Of a stretch of DNA of 64,000 bases, positions 43,189 through 54,385 are shown in pieces (the first letter of the stretch is position 1; each line of letters starts with the position of its first letter). The stretch is from contig CAMXCT020001780.1 in the NCBI GenBank assembly GCA_947184155.2, positions 1-64,000 on the forward strand. The letters are read 5' to 3'. Origin of the DNA: Cladocopium goreaui. Lineage: Eukaryota > Sar > Dinophyceae > Suessiales > Symbiodiniaceae. The notes under the pieces were generated by a model, which saw only the letters and a program-made list of their open reading frames with translations, was not told the origin of the DNA and made no database searches. A program made the translations under genes and the position numbers.

Positions 43189-43295
43189 ACTTATATAAAT
43201 TGTTGTTGTTTTTGAATCTGGTGCCCTCCTGGCATCAGTTGTCTTTCTTAATCCCTCCTGGCATCGATGGACTTCTGGAATTTCGACCACCTCAG

Positions 43296-43334
43296 GTCGG
43301 CACCGATCAGTACATTGCTCCAGAAGCTTATGAA
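43296..43334 (+). CDS. protein kinase exon 7 (subdomain VIII, APE)
   Basis: Acceptor CACCTCAG|G, then VGTDQYIAPEAYE. The T-x-x-Y-x-A-P-E signature ends the activation segment. The donor is GC (GCTGGG); read-through would stop at TAG 18 bp later. The preceding exon ends AGHI, so the joined loop is AGHIVGTDQYIAPE. Confidence 0.9.
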
Positions 43335-43846
43335 GCTGGGACATGGTAGAGGAACTATGTGGTTGGTTTACACCAAAATTTGGTCGACAAATTATATGTG
43401 GTGGTTTGACAGTTTGACATATGTGTTTTTTATGTTTAAAGATCATGTCCACCCATATTTGGAAGGATTTTCCCAGCCAACAAATATTTCTTGGATGGGG
43501 TGGAACCACCAACTGGAAATTAGTGATTGGGGCTAATGAATGCTAATTATAGATGTTATATTCCACCATCATTGCGATAGAATTTCTTTGAAGTCCAGTG
43601 TGGTTTCAGAGATTCATGACTACTGGGCGAATTTTGAGGACCAACAACCACCAAGAAGTCTGTTGACATGGTTCAATCATTGATGGAGGTATCACCGGGG
43701 GTTTGAATCCCATCATGTCGTATGTTTTCGTGCATATGGAAAATATTGGGATATAATTCTGGAATATATTATATGGAACCCCAAAATCAGTATTTAGATG
43801 TGCATTCCAGGGATTGAAAGTTATTAAGAACCGTTATACCCCAAAA

Positions 43847-43941
43847 CTGGTTGGTGGTTTGGAACATGTTTTTCCATATATTGGGAATAATAATCCCAAC
43901 TGACTTTCATATTATTCAGAAGGGTTGAAACCACCAACCAG
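43847..43941. mobile_element. MITE family A copy with AAAA duplication
   Basis: CTGGTTGGTGGTTTGGAACA ... GAAACCACCAACCAG, flanked by AAAA on each side. Confidence 0.8.
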
Positions 43942-44194
43942 AAAAAATCTAATCAGGGCCCTTTCATGTGCTTATTACGCACTTTTGCTTTGTGGGATGT
44001 ACCTCCAAGTATTGCGCTCCAACCTTGCTTACTTATGAGACATTAAGACACCCCTTTGGTTTATAGTATAGGCACACTAACTATGTTACGCAAGTATGAA
44101 TACACCACTGTAACATGACAATTCAACGCATTGATGATTATGATATACAGTATAGAGTTCATGTTTGTCATGAATAATATCTTAAATGACTATC

Positions 44195-44308
44195 CTAAGG
44201 TAAACTAAAATAGATGTGGACGAAAAATGATAAAAAACACCATTTGTAGATCATTTTCCGAGGGAAAACATGGGTTTTCCACATCTACGATAGTTCACCC
44301 TAGCGTAC
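44195..44308. mobile_element. MITE-like element
   Basis: CCTAAGGTAAACTAAAATAG with ATGTGGA at the left and TCCACATCTACGATAGTTCA with CCCTAG at the right are imperfect inverted ends. Single copy in the window, with a loosely similar stretch near 39300-39395. Confidence 0.45.
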
Positions 44309-44331
44309 GATATACACCAACCACACATACA

Positions 44332-44529
44332 GTCATGGCCCGACTAACAGCTGGATAGTTAGGATTTACAATTCCGATAACTAAGGTTATAAATTCTGGT
44401 TGGTGGTTTCAAACATGTTTTATTTGCCATCATTTCTTGGGAATTTCATTTTCCCAACTGACGAACTCACATTTTTCAGAGGGGTAGGTTGAAACCACCA
44501 ACCAGATAACTTTTAAGGGCCACGACTGT
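44332..44529. mobile_element. MITE family F2 interrupted by family A
   Basis: ACAGTCATGGCCCGACTAAC opens and AAGGGCCACGACTGTA closes the element, but its 3' arm is split by a complete family A copy (44396-44505). Removing the insert leaves about 88 bp, close to the uninterrupted F2 copies. Confidence 0.75.
44396..44505. mobile_element. MITE family A nested in F2
   Basis: CTGGTTGGTGGTTTCAAACA ... GAAACCACCAACCAG. It lies inside the F2 element, so A was still moving after F2 had inserted. Confidence 0.8.
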
Positions 44530-44578
44530 AGGATTCTGTAGGTTTCATGGACACCTCTGCGTGTTTGACCTGGTTTTC

Positions 44579-44733
44579 TCAATGGGAATTTCAGGATCCG
44601 ATTCATTGGAGGTACCTACCATATATTTGGGACCTATTTTTCAGGCCAAAAAAACAGTGAATATCACCAGAAAATATGGCCCCAAATATGGTACGTTTAC
44701 GTACCTCCATCTGTTGGATCCTGAATTTTCACC
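44579..44733. mobile_element. MITE family C copy, degraded right end
   Basis: TCAATGGGAATTTCAGGATC at the left; at the right TTGGATCCTGAATTTTCAC lacks the final CCATTGA. It ends about 100 bp before kinase exon 8. Confidence 0.65.
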
Positions 44734-44838
44734 ATATTAAACCATATTACAACCATTATTGACCATATTATAACCATATTATTACCATGAAGATCTCCCA
44801 TGGGCCGAAAACCACCGAAAAATGCCGCGGGTTCCGAG

Positions 44839-44886
44839 GAAGGCATTTTCACCACCGCATCGGATCTCTTCGCAGTGGGCGTCACC
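44839..44886 (+). CDS. protein kinase exon 8 (subdomain IX)
   Basis: Acceptor GTTCCGAG|G, then EGIFTTASDLFAVGVT. S-D-L-F-A-V-G is the invariant Asp-x-x-x-x-Gly of the alpha-F helix. The donor is taken as GC (GCGTGA), so that GVT joins LYLEL of exon 9; without splicing, TGA follows one codon later. Confidence 0.85.
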
Positions 44887-45084
44887 GCGTGATCCATGGG
44901 CCGAACGGTGGAGAGCCGACCAAGTGAGATAGAATTTCAACGGCAAATGACGTTAAAAAAAGGAATAAAAAAGGAATAATGTGGTGTTTTATCCCACAAT
45001 ATAGGGATTATAGGATGATTAATGGGATTATATAGGATCATATAGAGTTTATATTAGGGATTATATGGTGATTAATGGAATGAT

Positions 45085-45168
45085 TAATGTGGGAAAAACA
45101 CATGCCACAAACCACCCATTTGGGAATGGGTGATGCCACCTTTAGAAATTATTGTTTTACCCACATTA
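45085..45168. mobile_element. MITE family G copy
   Basis: TAATGTGGGAAAAACA and TGTTTTACCCACATTA ends around the CCACCCATTTGGGAATGGGT palindrome. Confidence 0.75.
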
Positions 45169-45357
45169 GTGGTAATCCATAGAAAATATAACAGTGTTTG
45201 AAGGGTATTGGATTTCTGAAAGGTGTGAGGAGCATTGTAGTAATTACCGTGGCACCAACATATATAATGGTATGTAGTTGTCAGCAATCATGGTCCCTCC
45301 GGTAATCGAACGTGGCAATTGCAAGTTTCCCCATTCATAGATTGATGATTTTCCCAT

Positions 45358-45488
45358 TTGGAGGTTTCCTGAAATAGGGGTACCCCTAAATCATCCATTT
45401 TAATAGGATCTTCTCTTATAAACCATCCATACCTCCATTTATGATGATTTTCCCATTTATAAACCTCCATTTTGAAGGGATTTCCCTA
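45358..45488. mobile_element. MITE family E-like copy
   Basis: TGGAGGTTTCCTGAAATAGG at the left, AACCTCCATTTTGAAGGGAT at the right. Confidence 0.5.
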
Positions 45489-45779
45489 GCCATGTTTACT
45501 CCAACATGGGCGTGTCCGGAAATGATGTTCCAAACGGCCACATCAATGGCCAGGTCGGGAAAAACCATGTGATGGAAAACGTAGCGAACTGGAATATCAT
45601 CAAAATGTCTAATGGTATGGGTACATCATCTTGTTTATCAATGTTTATCATCAATTTTAATGATTTTGAATGGCAATTTTAACCATAGTCAGCTGTTAAA
45701 TAACCAGAGGGTAACTTCGGTACCCTATTTCTGGACAAAGCCATGCGTGTAACACATTGATGATGGGATCAAACAGATT

Positions 45780-45890
45780 TCAATGGGAATTTGAGGACTT
45801 TAAAATGGAGGTACCCCCTTTTTTGAAGCCAAAATTTCTAAAATTTAGCCGTTAGATTTAGGCCTTATATATGGTAGATCCTTCAGGTGC
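45780..45890. mobile_element. MITE family C, truncated
   Basis: TCAATGGGAATTTGAGGACT at the left; the right half stops after GGCCTTATATATGGTAGATC. Confidence 0.55.
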
Positions 45891-45950
45891 TGGTGAGGTT
45901 GATGACTTGGAGTTGCTGACTCCTCAGATTCACTAGATTCTGGCGACTAA

Positions 45951-46295
45951 AATTCGGACATCTGCCGACTGTCACCAAGTGACATTATCACTGACCTGTC
46001 ATGGAAAGGCCTCAACGTGCGCCCTGCGGGCCCTGCGGACCCTGCATTCGCTGACGAAAGACATCATGTTCCTCATGAAGACAAAAGGACATTCAAGGCA
46101 TGCACTGCCGTGCATCCTTGGCGTCATCAAATTTGTGCCCACTCCAGGCAGTACAATTCCTGTGAAGAGTTTCATGCGGAGCGTTATTGCCACCTCATCT
46201 GTGAGCGGAGTGAGTTCGACTCCCCAATCACCCTACAAACTTTATGCATGGTGGGTGAGATCTGTGATTCCTCCAGTGATCCACATGCTCAATGA
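45951..46295 (+). CDS. Cys/His-rich ORF in kinase intron
   Basis: A plus frame is open for 114 codons to TGA at 46295. It reads SDIITDLSWKGLNVRPAGPA, then a Cys/His-rich part (TFKACTAVHPWRHQICAHSR, FHAERYCHLICERSEF). The even spacing of Cys and His suggests metal binding, but matches no finger I know. No ATG precedes the coding-like part, so it is an exon or fragment. Another frame has a 111-codon ORF that I read as the shadow. Confidence 0.5.
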   Translation, partial: NSDICRLSPSDIITDLSWKGLNVRPAGPADPAFADERHHVPHEDKRTFKACTAVHPWRHQICAHSRQYNSCEEFHAERYCHLICERSEFDSPITLQTLCMVGEICDSSSDPHAQ

Positions 46296-46318
46296 GAAGA
46301 TCTCTAGAGGGTAGCTAC

Positions 46319-46473
46319 AGGATGGGGGCCCCGTTGGATAGCGTGCTAAGTTGCCTTAGAAAAGTGGCTGAATTCTGTGGTTTATGGTAGATATAACGAA
46401 CTAGGTAACTAGTTCATGGGGTTTATAAACCAACTTACAACAGTATAACATCTTATAACTGGGGTCACCATCC
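46319..46473. mobile_element. MITE family F copy
   Basis: GGATGGGGGCCCC and GGGGTCACCATCC ends; GGGGTTTATAAACCAACTTA near the right. Confidence 0.6.
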
Positions 46474-46641
46474 TATATCATCGGTCTTGATTTGCGGTGG
46501 GCCCTCATTGATTTTGGGGAGTGTGCTTTCTTCAGCATCTCGCATGACTGGGGTCTGCTTAAGAAACAGTGATTTCTCAAAATCTGTTGAATCGGCATCG
46601 CGCTTTACTTGCGTTGGGACATGTCAACTGTCCCCATCACA

Positions 46642-46792
46642 TCAATGGGAAATTCAGGATCCTAAAATGGAGGTACGTTAGTACCATATTTCAGGCCATA
46701 TTTTGTGGGGATATTCCCTTACATAGGCCTGAAATTTAGGCCTTATATATGGTAGGTACCTCCAATGAGTCGGTTCCTGAAATGGCCATTGA
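46642..46792. mobile_element. MITE family C copy with TCACA duplication
   Basis: TCAATGGGAAATTCAGGATC at the left, TCCTGAAATGGCCATTGA at the right. TCACA lies directly on both sides, a 5-bp target duplication. Confidence 0.85.
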
Positions 46793-47182
46793 TCACAAAG
46801 ACCTTGGTCGCTGAGATAGTTTCCCGCTGCTAGGTACATTCTTTGCAGTCGAAAGTTTCCTTTTCAGTGCCGCAGCGGCATTTTGTGGGGCCGGGCCACG
46901 GATGAAGAATGAGCACAACCACCATTGATGGCACTGTTGATGGCACTGTTTTTCAGAAACTGTATTCTTCCTGCGGATGATCAAAGGTACATGGAGGGTC
47001 TAGGTATATATTATATATATATATTATATTTATATGTGATTATGTATATATATAATTGATTAATTATAGATGTTCTTATATATATATATATATACAAGTG
47101 TGATTATGTGTACATATATATATATATTATATAATATACTTAATGATAGGTGTTCTTTCTTATCTACTTCACAATTTTCAAG

Positions 47183-47228
47183 CTATATCTGGAGCTCCAA
47201 ATAGGATGCCATCCGGCCATCACTAGAT
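47183..47228 (+). CDS. protein kinase exon 9 (subdomain X), tentative ends
   Basis: Acceptor TTTTCAAG|C, then LYLELQIGCHPAITR. L-Y-x-x-L-x-x-G-x-x-P matches the alpha-G region (LYxLLTGxxPF). It joins exon 8 in phase zero. Its end is inferred from exon 10, which starts two bases into a codon; a GC donor at 47229 satisfies this. Less certain than its neighbours. Confidence 0.6.
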
Positions 47229-47480
47229 GCCATGACGATCCGGGGCACCACCCCAGGGGACCTTCCACTGCCTCAATAGTATCAAGAATGAACCCAATGA
47301 ACCCATCATACATAATACACTGGTTATGGGAATGGATGATTATTGATAGCAATTGATGGACAATAATGGCTATATTTACTGCTTGGTGGTTTGGAAATTG
47401 GAAATATGGCTTTTATTTTCCATAATATATGGAATTTAACCAACAAAAATGGTGATATAATATATATATATATATGTATA

Positions 47481-47580
47481 TGGTTGGTGGTTTGGAACAT
47501 TTTTTCTTTTTCCATTCAGGTGGGAATAATCATCCCAACTGACTTTTATATTGTTCAGAGGGGTTGAAACCACCAACCAG
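47481..47580. mobile_element. MITE family A copy
   Basis: TGGTTGGTGGTTTGGAACAT ... GAAACCACCAACCAG, 80 bp upstream of kinase exon 10. Confidence 0.75.
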
Positions 47581-47660
47581 TACAAAACCGATGCCGATAC
47601 CCATATAAGACATAATGATATTATCATACATATCCATGTGAATATATTATATATATACAG

Positions 47661-47734
47661 CTTTTCCAGCAAAAACCGTATCTCACAGCATCTTGAGGCA
47701 CAAGATGTTTGATGACAAGCCCGGGGAAAACTAC
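47661..47734 (+). CDS. protein kinase exon 10
   Basis: Acceptor TATATACAG|C. After two codon bases it reads FPAKTVSHSILRHKMFDDKP and GENY, then a GTCCAC donor. I recall F.DDKPGEN-V-GSPKM as a recurring stretch in alveolate kinases after subdomain X; exons 10 and 11 together reproduce it. Confidence 0.8.
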
Positions 47735-47896
47735 GTCCACGCCTTAGCTGACAAATTGATACGGCATCAGGGCTAGCCGGGAGCATTGCCATTTTGGGAG
47801 ACTTGCCATTTGAACAAGACAACGAGACTTGATTGTTTCAGAAATCAAAGTTATCCAAAATTAGAGTCTTATTTTTGTTGGCCCATCATTTGTTTT

Positions 47897-48023
47897 CAAG
47901 GTGGTGCCCCCCAGTTATAAATTGGTTATAAGCCCATGAAAACTATAGACATATCACCTAGAAATCTCATAGTGAAATTGGACTTATTGGCACCAACTTA
48001 GCTGTCTTGGGGACACCACCTTG
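47897..48023. mobile_element. MITE family F copy
   Basis: CAAGGTGGTGCCCCCCAG and CTTGGGGACACCACCTTG ends. Confidence 0.75.
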
Positions 48024-48605
48024 TTGGAATATGTGAAATGAAATCACCAGGCTGCGAGGCTGATATAACCCTTCCCCCTCGCGCTCCGAATAGGGTTGAC
48101 AAGATCGTTTCGTTTACAAAGCACATGTGTTGTGGGAAAGTTTATGCAGAAATGTCGCATGTTCACAATTTCTATGTTTTATATATAATATGTATATTTA
48201 ATTCTACTAGTTTGTGATTTACTGCCAACCGAATCTGCCCAAGGTTGCACGCACCCATAAAGTGCCTTTGAATTATGTTAAGAGAGAATATAGAAAACCC
48301 CTCTAGGACTTAGTTTGCTCTTAAAAAGGGATAGCGGTGTATCTACCAGCAAAGAACAACCATCTTAGGGCCATGTATTAAAAAAACACATTGAACAAAA
48401 AAACATGGGGACACCAATGGATTACAGCATTCCATTTTGAATCACATTGATCATTTTTCCTAACTAATACATGTTTTTTTTTAATAACAAAAAGTTAGTT
48501 TTTCCTAACTCATACTATTGAAAATGGTGATTTATAGTGGATTTACCCATTAAAAAGGTGTTTCCAATCTGCTTGTTATCTACAGCAGGGCGTCTGCGCG
48601 CTTAG

Positions 48606-48650
48606 GTGGGATCTCCTAAGATGCACGAGATCGCCAACCGAGTTCGTGAG
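48606..48650 (+). CDS. protein kinase exon 11
   Basis: Acceptor GCGCTTAG|G, then VGSPKMHEIANRVRE and a GTGCAG donor. It continues exon 10 in phase (GENY-VGSPKM). The ORF otherwise runs into non-coding sequence. Confidence 0.8.
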
Positions 48651-49024
48651 GTGCAGCAACATATGGGGGAAGACCTTGTGATAACATGGGATTTTGGTGA
48701 TATGGATATGGTGGAATCTAAAAAATCATTACATCCCATGATATTCCATGATATTCCATAATATTCCATCCAAAAAAATAGATAATACATAAAGTATGCT
48801 TTATGAGTGCTTTCTGCAGCATCTAAAATGGGGATTCAACCATAAGAACATTCGGTGATTCATCATTGAGAATCAAAAGGATCAATCGAAAGGATGGGTC
48901 TCCAAGATTACGTAAACATAGGCCATGGAAATCGAATATGGATATATGGTTAATGCCGGGAAACTGTTGGGAACATATGGTTTAACATTGTTTAACAATG
49001 GTTAATGATGGTCAATATTGTGGT

Positions 49025-49155
49025 TACTTGGTGGCTCATGCCACTTAGTAAGTAGCTACAGTAGGTTAGTTTACCCTGGATATTTCAGTGGTGGATGAAT
49101 ACCCTACTTATCCCACTGAAATTACCAGGGTGAACTAAGCCCAAGCAACAAGTCA
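49025..49155. mobile_element. MITE family D, degraded right end
   Basis: TACTTGGTGGCTCATGCCAC at the left. Internal GGGTGAACTAAGC is kept, but the GAGCCACCAAGTA end is lost. The AT-rich phrase upstream (GGTTTAACATTG...) also precedes the family D piece at 42811. Confidence 0.5.
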
Positions 49156-50313
49156 TGGGTTTAGCCCACGGCCCAAATCATTGGAGTGGGTTTTAGGATG
49201 TTTTAGGAGGTTTTAGGGATCCCCCATTTTAAGAAACCCCGTCATAGAATCGTATGGACACAAGGCAATAGTTTCGTTGGGTGAGCTCAAATTGCAGATT
49301 TACTGCAATGTATGACACTTTTAATGCGACAAATGATGAAAAGGAATTGGATTTTGGGGTAGCCAAATTCTAGACCAACCGACAAAAAAATGAATGTTGG
49401 GAAATAGCCTTTATATGTGCACAGGTCAAAAGAAAACAGTGTTTCACATAGCTTCCAGATGCATTTGTCGTATGCGGTTCAAGCAACGGACATTCCCATG
49501 TAAAGATTAGATCAGGAGCCTCGCTAGTGAGAACGGGGGTAGTTGGGGCCGGGTTGGAATATATATGAATATATGCCAGTAAAGGTTACACTAGGAGCAT
49601 ACATGTTTTTTAGTGACATCCGTTGGATATGTGTAGAAAACATACACCATGCGTGGATGATGAAACACCATCTGTAGAAAATATGCACCATGGAACGGGG
49701 CAACCAAATGGGTTATATGGCTAAACAAAGTCTATAGACGTCTATAGAATTGCATGGGGGACTGACCAATATTGAGGGTTTTGAAGGCTTGACCAACAAC
49801 CAAATGTCCAGTTTTCCAAGAAAAGCAATAAATCTGCTTTTTGTGGTGCTTTCTAGATATAAATTAACTCTATTGACTAGTTCGATATCAAAGAACCAAG
49901 CTAGTGACTGTAGTTATTTCATCCGTAACTTCGCTAGAAAGCACGCGCATCAATCCTCCAAGAGCTGATTGGTTAAAAAAACGAAGCAACCACACAATAA
50001 CTGGCCGTTTACAAATTATAATAACTGGTTATTTCTATGGGATTATACAGGGCTTGGTAAATGTCCCATGGCTTCCATGGCTTGGAGATTTGTTTCACAT
50101 CACTTGAAAATGGAGCCCAGTTGGAGGTTATATTACTATATATCCCCAGTTGGATGATGTTCAATTAGGACATTTACCAACCCCTGTCATACATTCCATA
50201 AATATCCATAAATGGGCTTTGGTTAGTGCTTATGACTGGTAAAGGCCAGGGGGCCGAAAAAAGGCATCGCCATGATCTCTGCGATGATCTCCGCGATGTT
50301 TGCTCCGAGAAAG

Positions 50314-50368
50314 GCAGACCTCAATTGGGAGAAAGACTTCAAAGACAACTCCCTCGCCTGTGACTTAT
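50314..50368 (+). CDS. protein kinase exon 12
   Basis: Acceptor CGAGAAAG|G, then ADLNWEKDFKDNSLACDL and one base, before a GTGCCT donor. The W....F...S..A.DL pattern is the run-up to subdomain XI. Read-through stops at TGA 24 bp later. Confidence 0.75.
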
Positions 50369-50715
50369 GTGCCTCGCCACGATGACGGAAAAACGTGACG
50401 TTGATGGGATGATATGATTTGGAATTTCACGATGAAATATAGGAGCTTGAGCTTTTTCTGGAAAAGTCACCATATAATGCCATATTGGTTATACTAATGG
50501 TGAATCTAATATGGTTATATAATAGTCACCATCCATATAAAAGTCACCATATTAATCACTTGATACACGTGATAATAGTGATGAATCATGGTTGGTCGAT
50601 GAATGTAGCTGATGGGGATTCCCATACTGGATGATGATGGTGGTGATGATGATGGTTAATCATGGTTAATACGTGTTAATATATGTTAATATTGGATAAA
50701 TAGTGGCTTAATAAT

Positions 50716-50830
50716 CTGGTTGGTGGTTTGGAACGTGTTTTATTTTCCATCCAGTTCCATTCAGTTGGGAATTTCATCATCCCAACTGAAGAACTCATAT
50801 TTTTCAGAGGGTGGGTCAACCACCAACCAG
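50716..50830. mobile_element. MITE family A copy with TAAT duplication
   Basis: CTGGTTGGTGGTTTGGAACG ... CAACCACCAACCAG, flanked by TAAT at 50712-50715 and 50831-50834. Confidence 0.85.
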
Positions 50831-50943
50831 TAATGGTTTATATCGGATATTTCATGGGCTTTACCCTCCGGCAATTTTTCACGTGGCTGGGAAATCCTCA
50901 ACAAATAGGGGATTTTTTTTTCGCTGAGAAAATCATCAATGAA

Positions 50944-51060
50944 TACCCTCTGGTAAACATACAAAAAACGATGGAAAATCATCATTTTTAACGGGTAAAT
51001 CGGGTAAATCAACTATTTCTATGGCAATTTTCAATAGCTATGTTAGTTTACCAGAGGGTA
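50944..51060. mobile_element. MITE family B copy
   Basis: TACCCTCTGGTAAACATACA at the left and TTAGTTTACCAGAGGGTA at the right. An internal GGGTAAATC is doubled. Confidence 0.8.
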
Positions 51061-51280
51061 GATGATTTTCCAGGAAGCGTTTGAGTACTGGAGGGTAATA
51101 AGATGAGTCATGTGGTAAGCCCAATGCCATAAACCATTCCATTCGTCAACCATGACTGGGGGGTCATATCGTGGGGTATACAGTATATGTCATGGACCTC
51201 CAAATTATTTGTAAGCAACAAGAAGGAGTTTTAATTGCGAAGACCGTTCATGTTTTGAAGGGAACCCTCACGACATTTAT

Positions 51281-52180
51281 TTTGCGAGTTCGCGAAAATA
51301 GATTGTTTATTCGCGAAAGTTTCGCGAAAGTTGGATATTATGAATCATTATTATTGTATACGTTACAGCTTGTTAAGGGCTACCACCTCCACACGGCTGT
51401 TTGCAACGTGCATTTCTTATGCCTCGCCAAGTGTCGACCATGGATATTCGCTCGGCTGTGCCGCGGAATTTGGACTCACTGTTGCTGCCCACGGTGTCTC
51501 AGGGTGAACTTACCTTTTCTGACGAGCACAGCATTAGGTTGGCTCATGGTGACTGTCTTGTGATCACACCGGTCCTTGAGCCACGCCCCTCAAACTCAAA
51601 CCTGATCGAGGATGAGCCGCCTGATCCTCTTGTAGCAGATGACAGCACTCTGCTCCAGTTGCAAGCTGTCCAAGTGGTTACACAGAAAACTGAAGGGTAC
51701 CGCACATTTACCTTTCCCTTCATAGGTAGCAGCCAAATACCATGGTCTTGAAGCACATCCTTGGACCTGCTGCTGGTACTGCTTAACTGAAGCTTCAAGA
51801 AACAAGCTCCAAATGCACCACCAAGTTTCCAAAAGTGAGGCTTTGCGAGAGCCAAGCGCCAGGGGTATTTTCGCGAAAGTTCCGCCAAAGTTCTGCGAAG
51901 GAGCGGGCGAAAGTCAAAGTGCATTTTGAAGGGAGTGGCCCAGTAAGCCTTGCAAAAAAAAAACCAAATCAGCAACAACCTGTCCTAAGAAGGGGATTCT
52001 GTCATGCTAGTTGCATGTTTGCAAGGTTTTGAAGAAGTTGTCCGTGATAATTTGGTGTGATTTTGCGCAGGTGATGAATGAATCTTCATAAGAGGAATTG
52101 TTGCTCAACATGACAGCATGGGTTCCGTAAAAGATAGACATGGAGGTGGCGAATCCGCGAAAGTAATTTCGTTTCGCGAA
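51281..52180. promoter_or_regulatory. TTTCGCGAAA palindrome cluster
   Basis: TTCGCGAAA or TTTCGCGAA cores occur near 51290, 51310, 51320, 51868, 52155 and 52172, bordering the ORF at 51434-51751. The palindrome resembles E2F-type sites (TTTCGCGC), but a regulatory role is only a possibility; it may equally be a repeat unit. Confidence 0.3.
51434..51751 (+). CDS. ORF in kinase intron, unknown protein
   Basis: From an ATG at 51434 the frame reads MDIRSAVPRNLDSLLLPTVS, then SDEHSIRLAHGDCLVITPVL and an acidic LIEDEPPDPLVADDSTLLQL, ending TGA at 51751. The earlier start at 51401 is less coding-like. Both sides carry TTTCGCGAAA palindromes. It lies in the intron between kinase exons 12 and 13 on the same strand. 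No family recognised; a retroelement or nested gene is possible. Confidence 0.45.
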   Translation, partial: STMDIRSAVPRNLDSLLLPTVSQGELTFSDEHSIRLAHGDCLVITPVLEPRPSNSNLIEDEPPDPLVADDSTLLQLQAVQVVTQKTEGYRTFTFPFIGSSQIPWS

Positions 52181-52352
52181 GAACGGCCGTTCCCAGATAA
52201 AAAAAAATTGATCAACAACCATATGTATGTATACACTGGAAATAGGTTGAGCCAGGGCCGTTTATTCTACATGCCGAATATTGCATAGGGTTGTTCAGGA
52301 TCATCTCGGTAATGTTGAAATTCAACGAGACGATTTCAAGAGTCACAGTTAC

Positions 52353-52500
52353 AGCTCGTGGCCCCCTAGCTAAGTTAGTTTATAATTTCAATAACTATGG
52401 TCTATGATGTTTAAAACGTCTTATAACATGTTATAACTGTAGTTATTGATAATTCATGGGGTTTACAAACCAACTTATAACTTGTTGGGCCCACATTGTA
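52353..52500. mobile_element. MITE family F copy
   Basis: GTGGCCCCCTAGCTAAGTTA at the left; GGGTTTACAAACCAACTTAT and TTGGGCCCACATTGTA at the right. Confidence 0.65.
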
Positions 52501-52795
52501 CCTTCCAGTAAGTTAAAAGTTTGCGCGCTGGGTTTGATATCCCAGTTAGTTTGATGATTTAACGATTTACCCATCAAACATGTGGGTTTCCATAGTCAGT
52601 CAATTTACCAGGGGGGACTTCCAGCTCATGAAACTGAAAACCAGTTGGACAAACTCTCCACTCGTGGTCATTTTCCTGCAAGGTGGTGCCCTGTAGCTAG
52701 TTAGGTTGGTTTACAACATTTTACAACTAGGGTTTTACGCTGGTAGATGTATCCCTGGTTACTAGGTATATAGGGGTGTTGCAAACCAACATGTA

Positions 52796-53130
52796 ATGGA
52801 GGCCGGAACACCAACTTGTGAGATGGCAAGTCAAATCTTCGCCACCAGCTTTTCATGGGCCGGCCAGTTGATGAAATTTCAAGATGAGACGGCCGTGAAC
52901 AGGGACCAAAAATGGGTCATTTCCATACAATTTTTGGGGCGAAATCTATTTGTTAGTATCTGTCCTTCTTCAAGCACCAAAAAAAAACAGTTCTTCAGAG
53001 AATTGGGTTGGACATATGGCGGATCTTTTGCTGGCGACAGTCACGACATCATCGCTGGTCTAGAAGAATCCCCTTTCCATCCGTATACCTGGAGTCCAAA
53101 CGCTAGGGGCAAATGTAGAATAAAAAACAA
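52796..53130 (+). CDS. ORF in kinase intron, unknown protein
   Basis: An ATG-started frame (140 codons to 53218) reads EMASQIFATSFSWAGQLMKF, QDETAVNRDQKWV and later GGSFAGDSHDIIAGLEESPF. The last 30 codons look non-coding. Codon use is only moderately supportive. Confidence 0.3.
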
Positions 53131-53981
53131 TAACATAAAACGAAAACACAGTTTACCATATCCAGGTTCAGAAATCATTGTTTTTCTTTATGTAGGTTCT
53201 TTAAAAAAGGAGTTGTGAACATGTCGGTGTTTCTGGAAAATTGGGTTACCCCATTTTACAAGTGGTTTCTCTAATAAACAGAAAACCATTGGAGTGGATG
53301 ATAACTTGTGCGACGCTAGTGTTAAATATCCAGTTGTTTGTTCGTTGAATAGTTAATTTTCAATTTGCATTAAATTGTTTGGGGGTCTGGGGGTGTATCC
53401 AACCTCTTGCATCCAGATGACCATGTTTAGATCAGCATTTTTTTTCTGGATGCGCCATACTCGACAATGCCAAATGCTGCGTCGTTGAGCCATCATTGGT
53501 GGCAACTGGATCATGGTAATCATAGCATGGTAGTCAATTTGTGAATCATGAATTCTTTGAGGAAAATCATGTTTTTGCATTACCATGCATTTTTCCTTGT
53601 ACTGAGAATGGGATGGGTGGAGGATCACCTGCTCAAAAAAAAACTAATTTCGGTTTGTTTGAATATGGCACACCACAACCCCAAAGTCTATTTGTTTAGA
53701 ACACCACTAGATGATCTTTTTTTGATTCAAAACTATAGATATAATTTGGATCGTATAATATCTCATTTATCCCACTGATATTCACCAGAAATAGCAATAC
53801 CCTGATGGGTTTCAAACATTTTGGTTTGCACCTTTGCTATTGATGGTAACAACCCCAGTTTGTTTTGTTAAAACACACATTAAGTAAAACACACATAAGA
53901 ATTATGTCCTCATTGACCCATAGAAACATCGTTCATAAACACATGTAGATCATGATTATATCAACTATATTCTATATCAAC

Positions 53982-54088
53982 TACCCTCCGGTAAATTGAC
54001 ATAGACCCTGAAAATAGCCTAGTTTTAATGGAAACTAATCTTCCAACCCCGATGACTGCCAGGGTCTATGTTAATTTACTGGAGGGTA
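53982..54088. mobile_element. MITE family B, subfamily 2
   Basis: TACCCTCCGGTAAATTGACA at the left, TTAATTTACTGGAGGGTA at the right, core GGAAACTAATCTTCCAACCC; close match to 36266-36370. Confidence 0.8.
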
Positions 54089-54385
54089 TATTAGTTATCA
54101 TTTAACACATCCATACTGTCGGGTTCAGTCGCCATCGGCGACGTAAATTCACTCCGTTTGCTACATATGTTTGCTGAGGTAAACAGCTTATGAGCAACGA
54201 TCCGAGTGAGCGGCCCAGTGTCGTGGCTTAGATGGTGTATGGACCAACTATTGATTACTGCTGGTTGGTGGTTTGGAACATGGCTTTTATTTTCCATAAT
54301 ATGTGGGATTTAACCAACAAATATATATATATATATGGTCAATAGCTATATTTGTTTACCAGAGGGGAAATGGAGGTTTCCTAAT

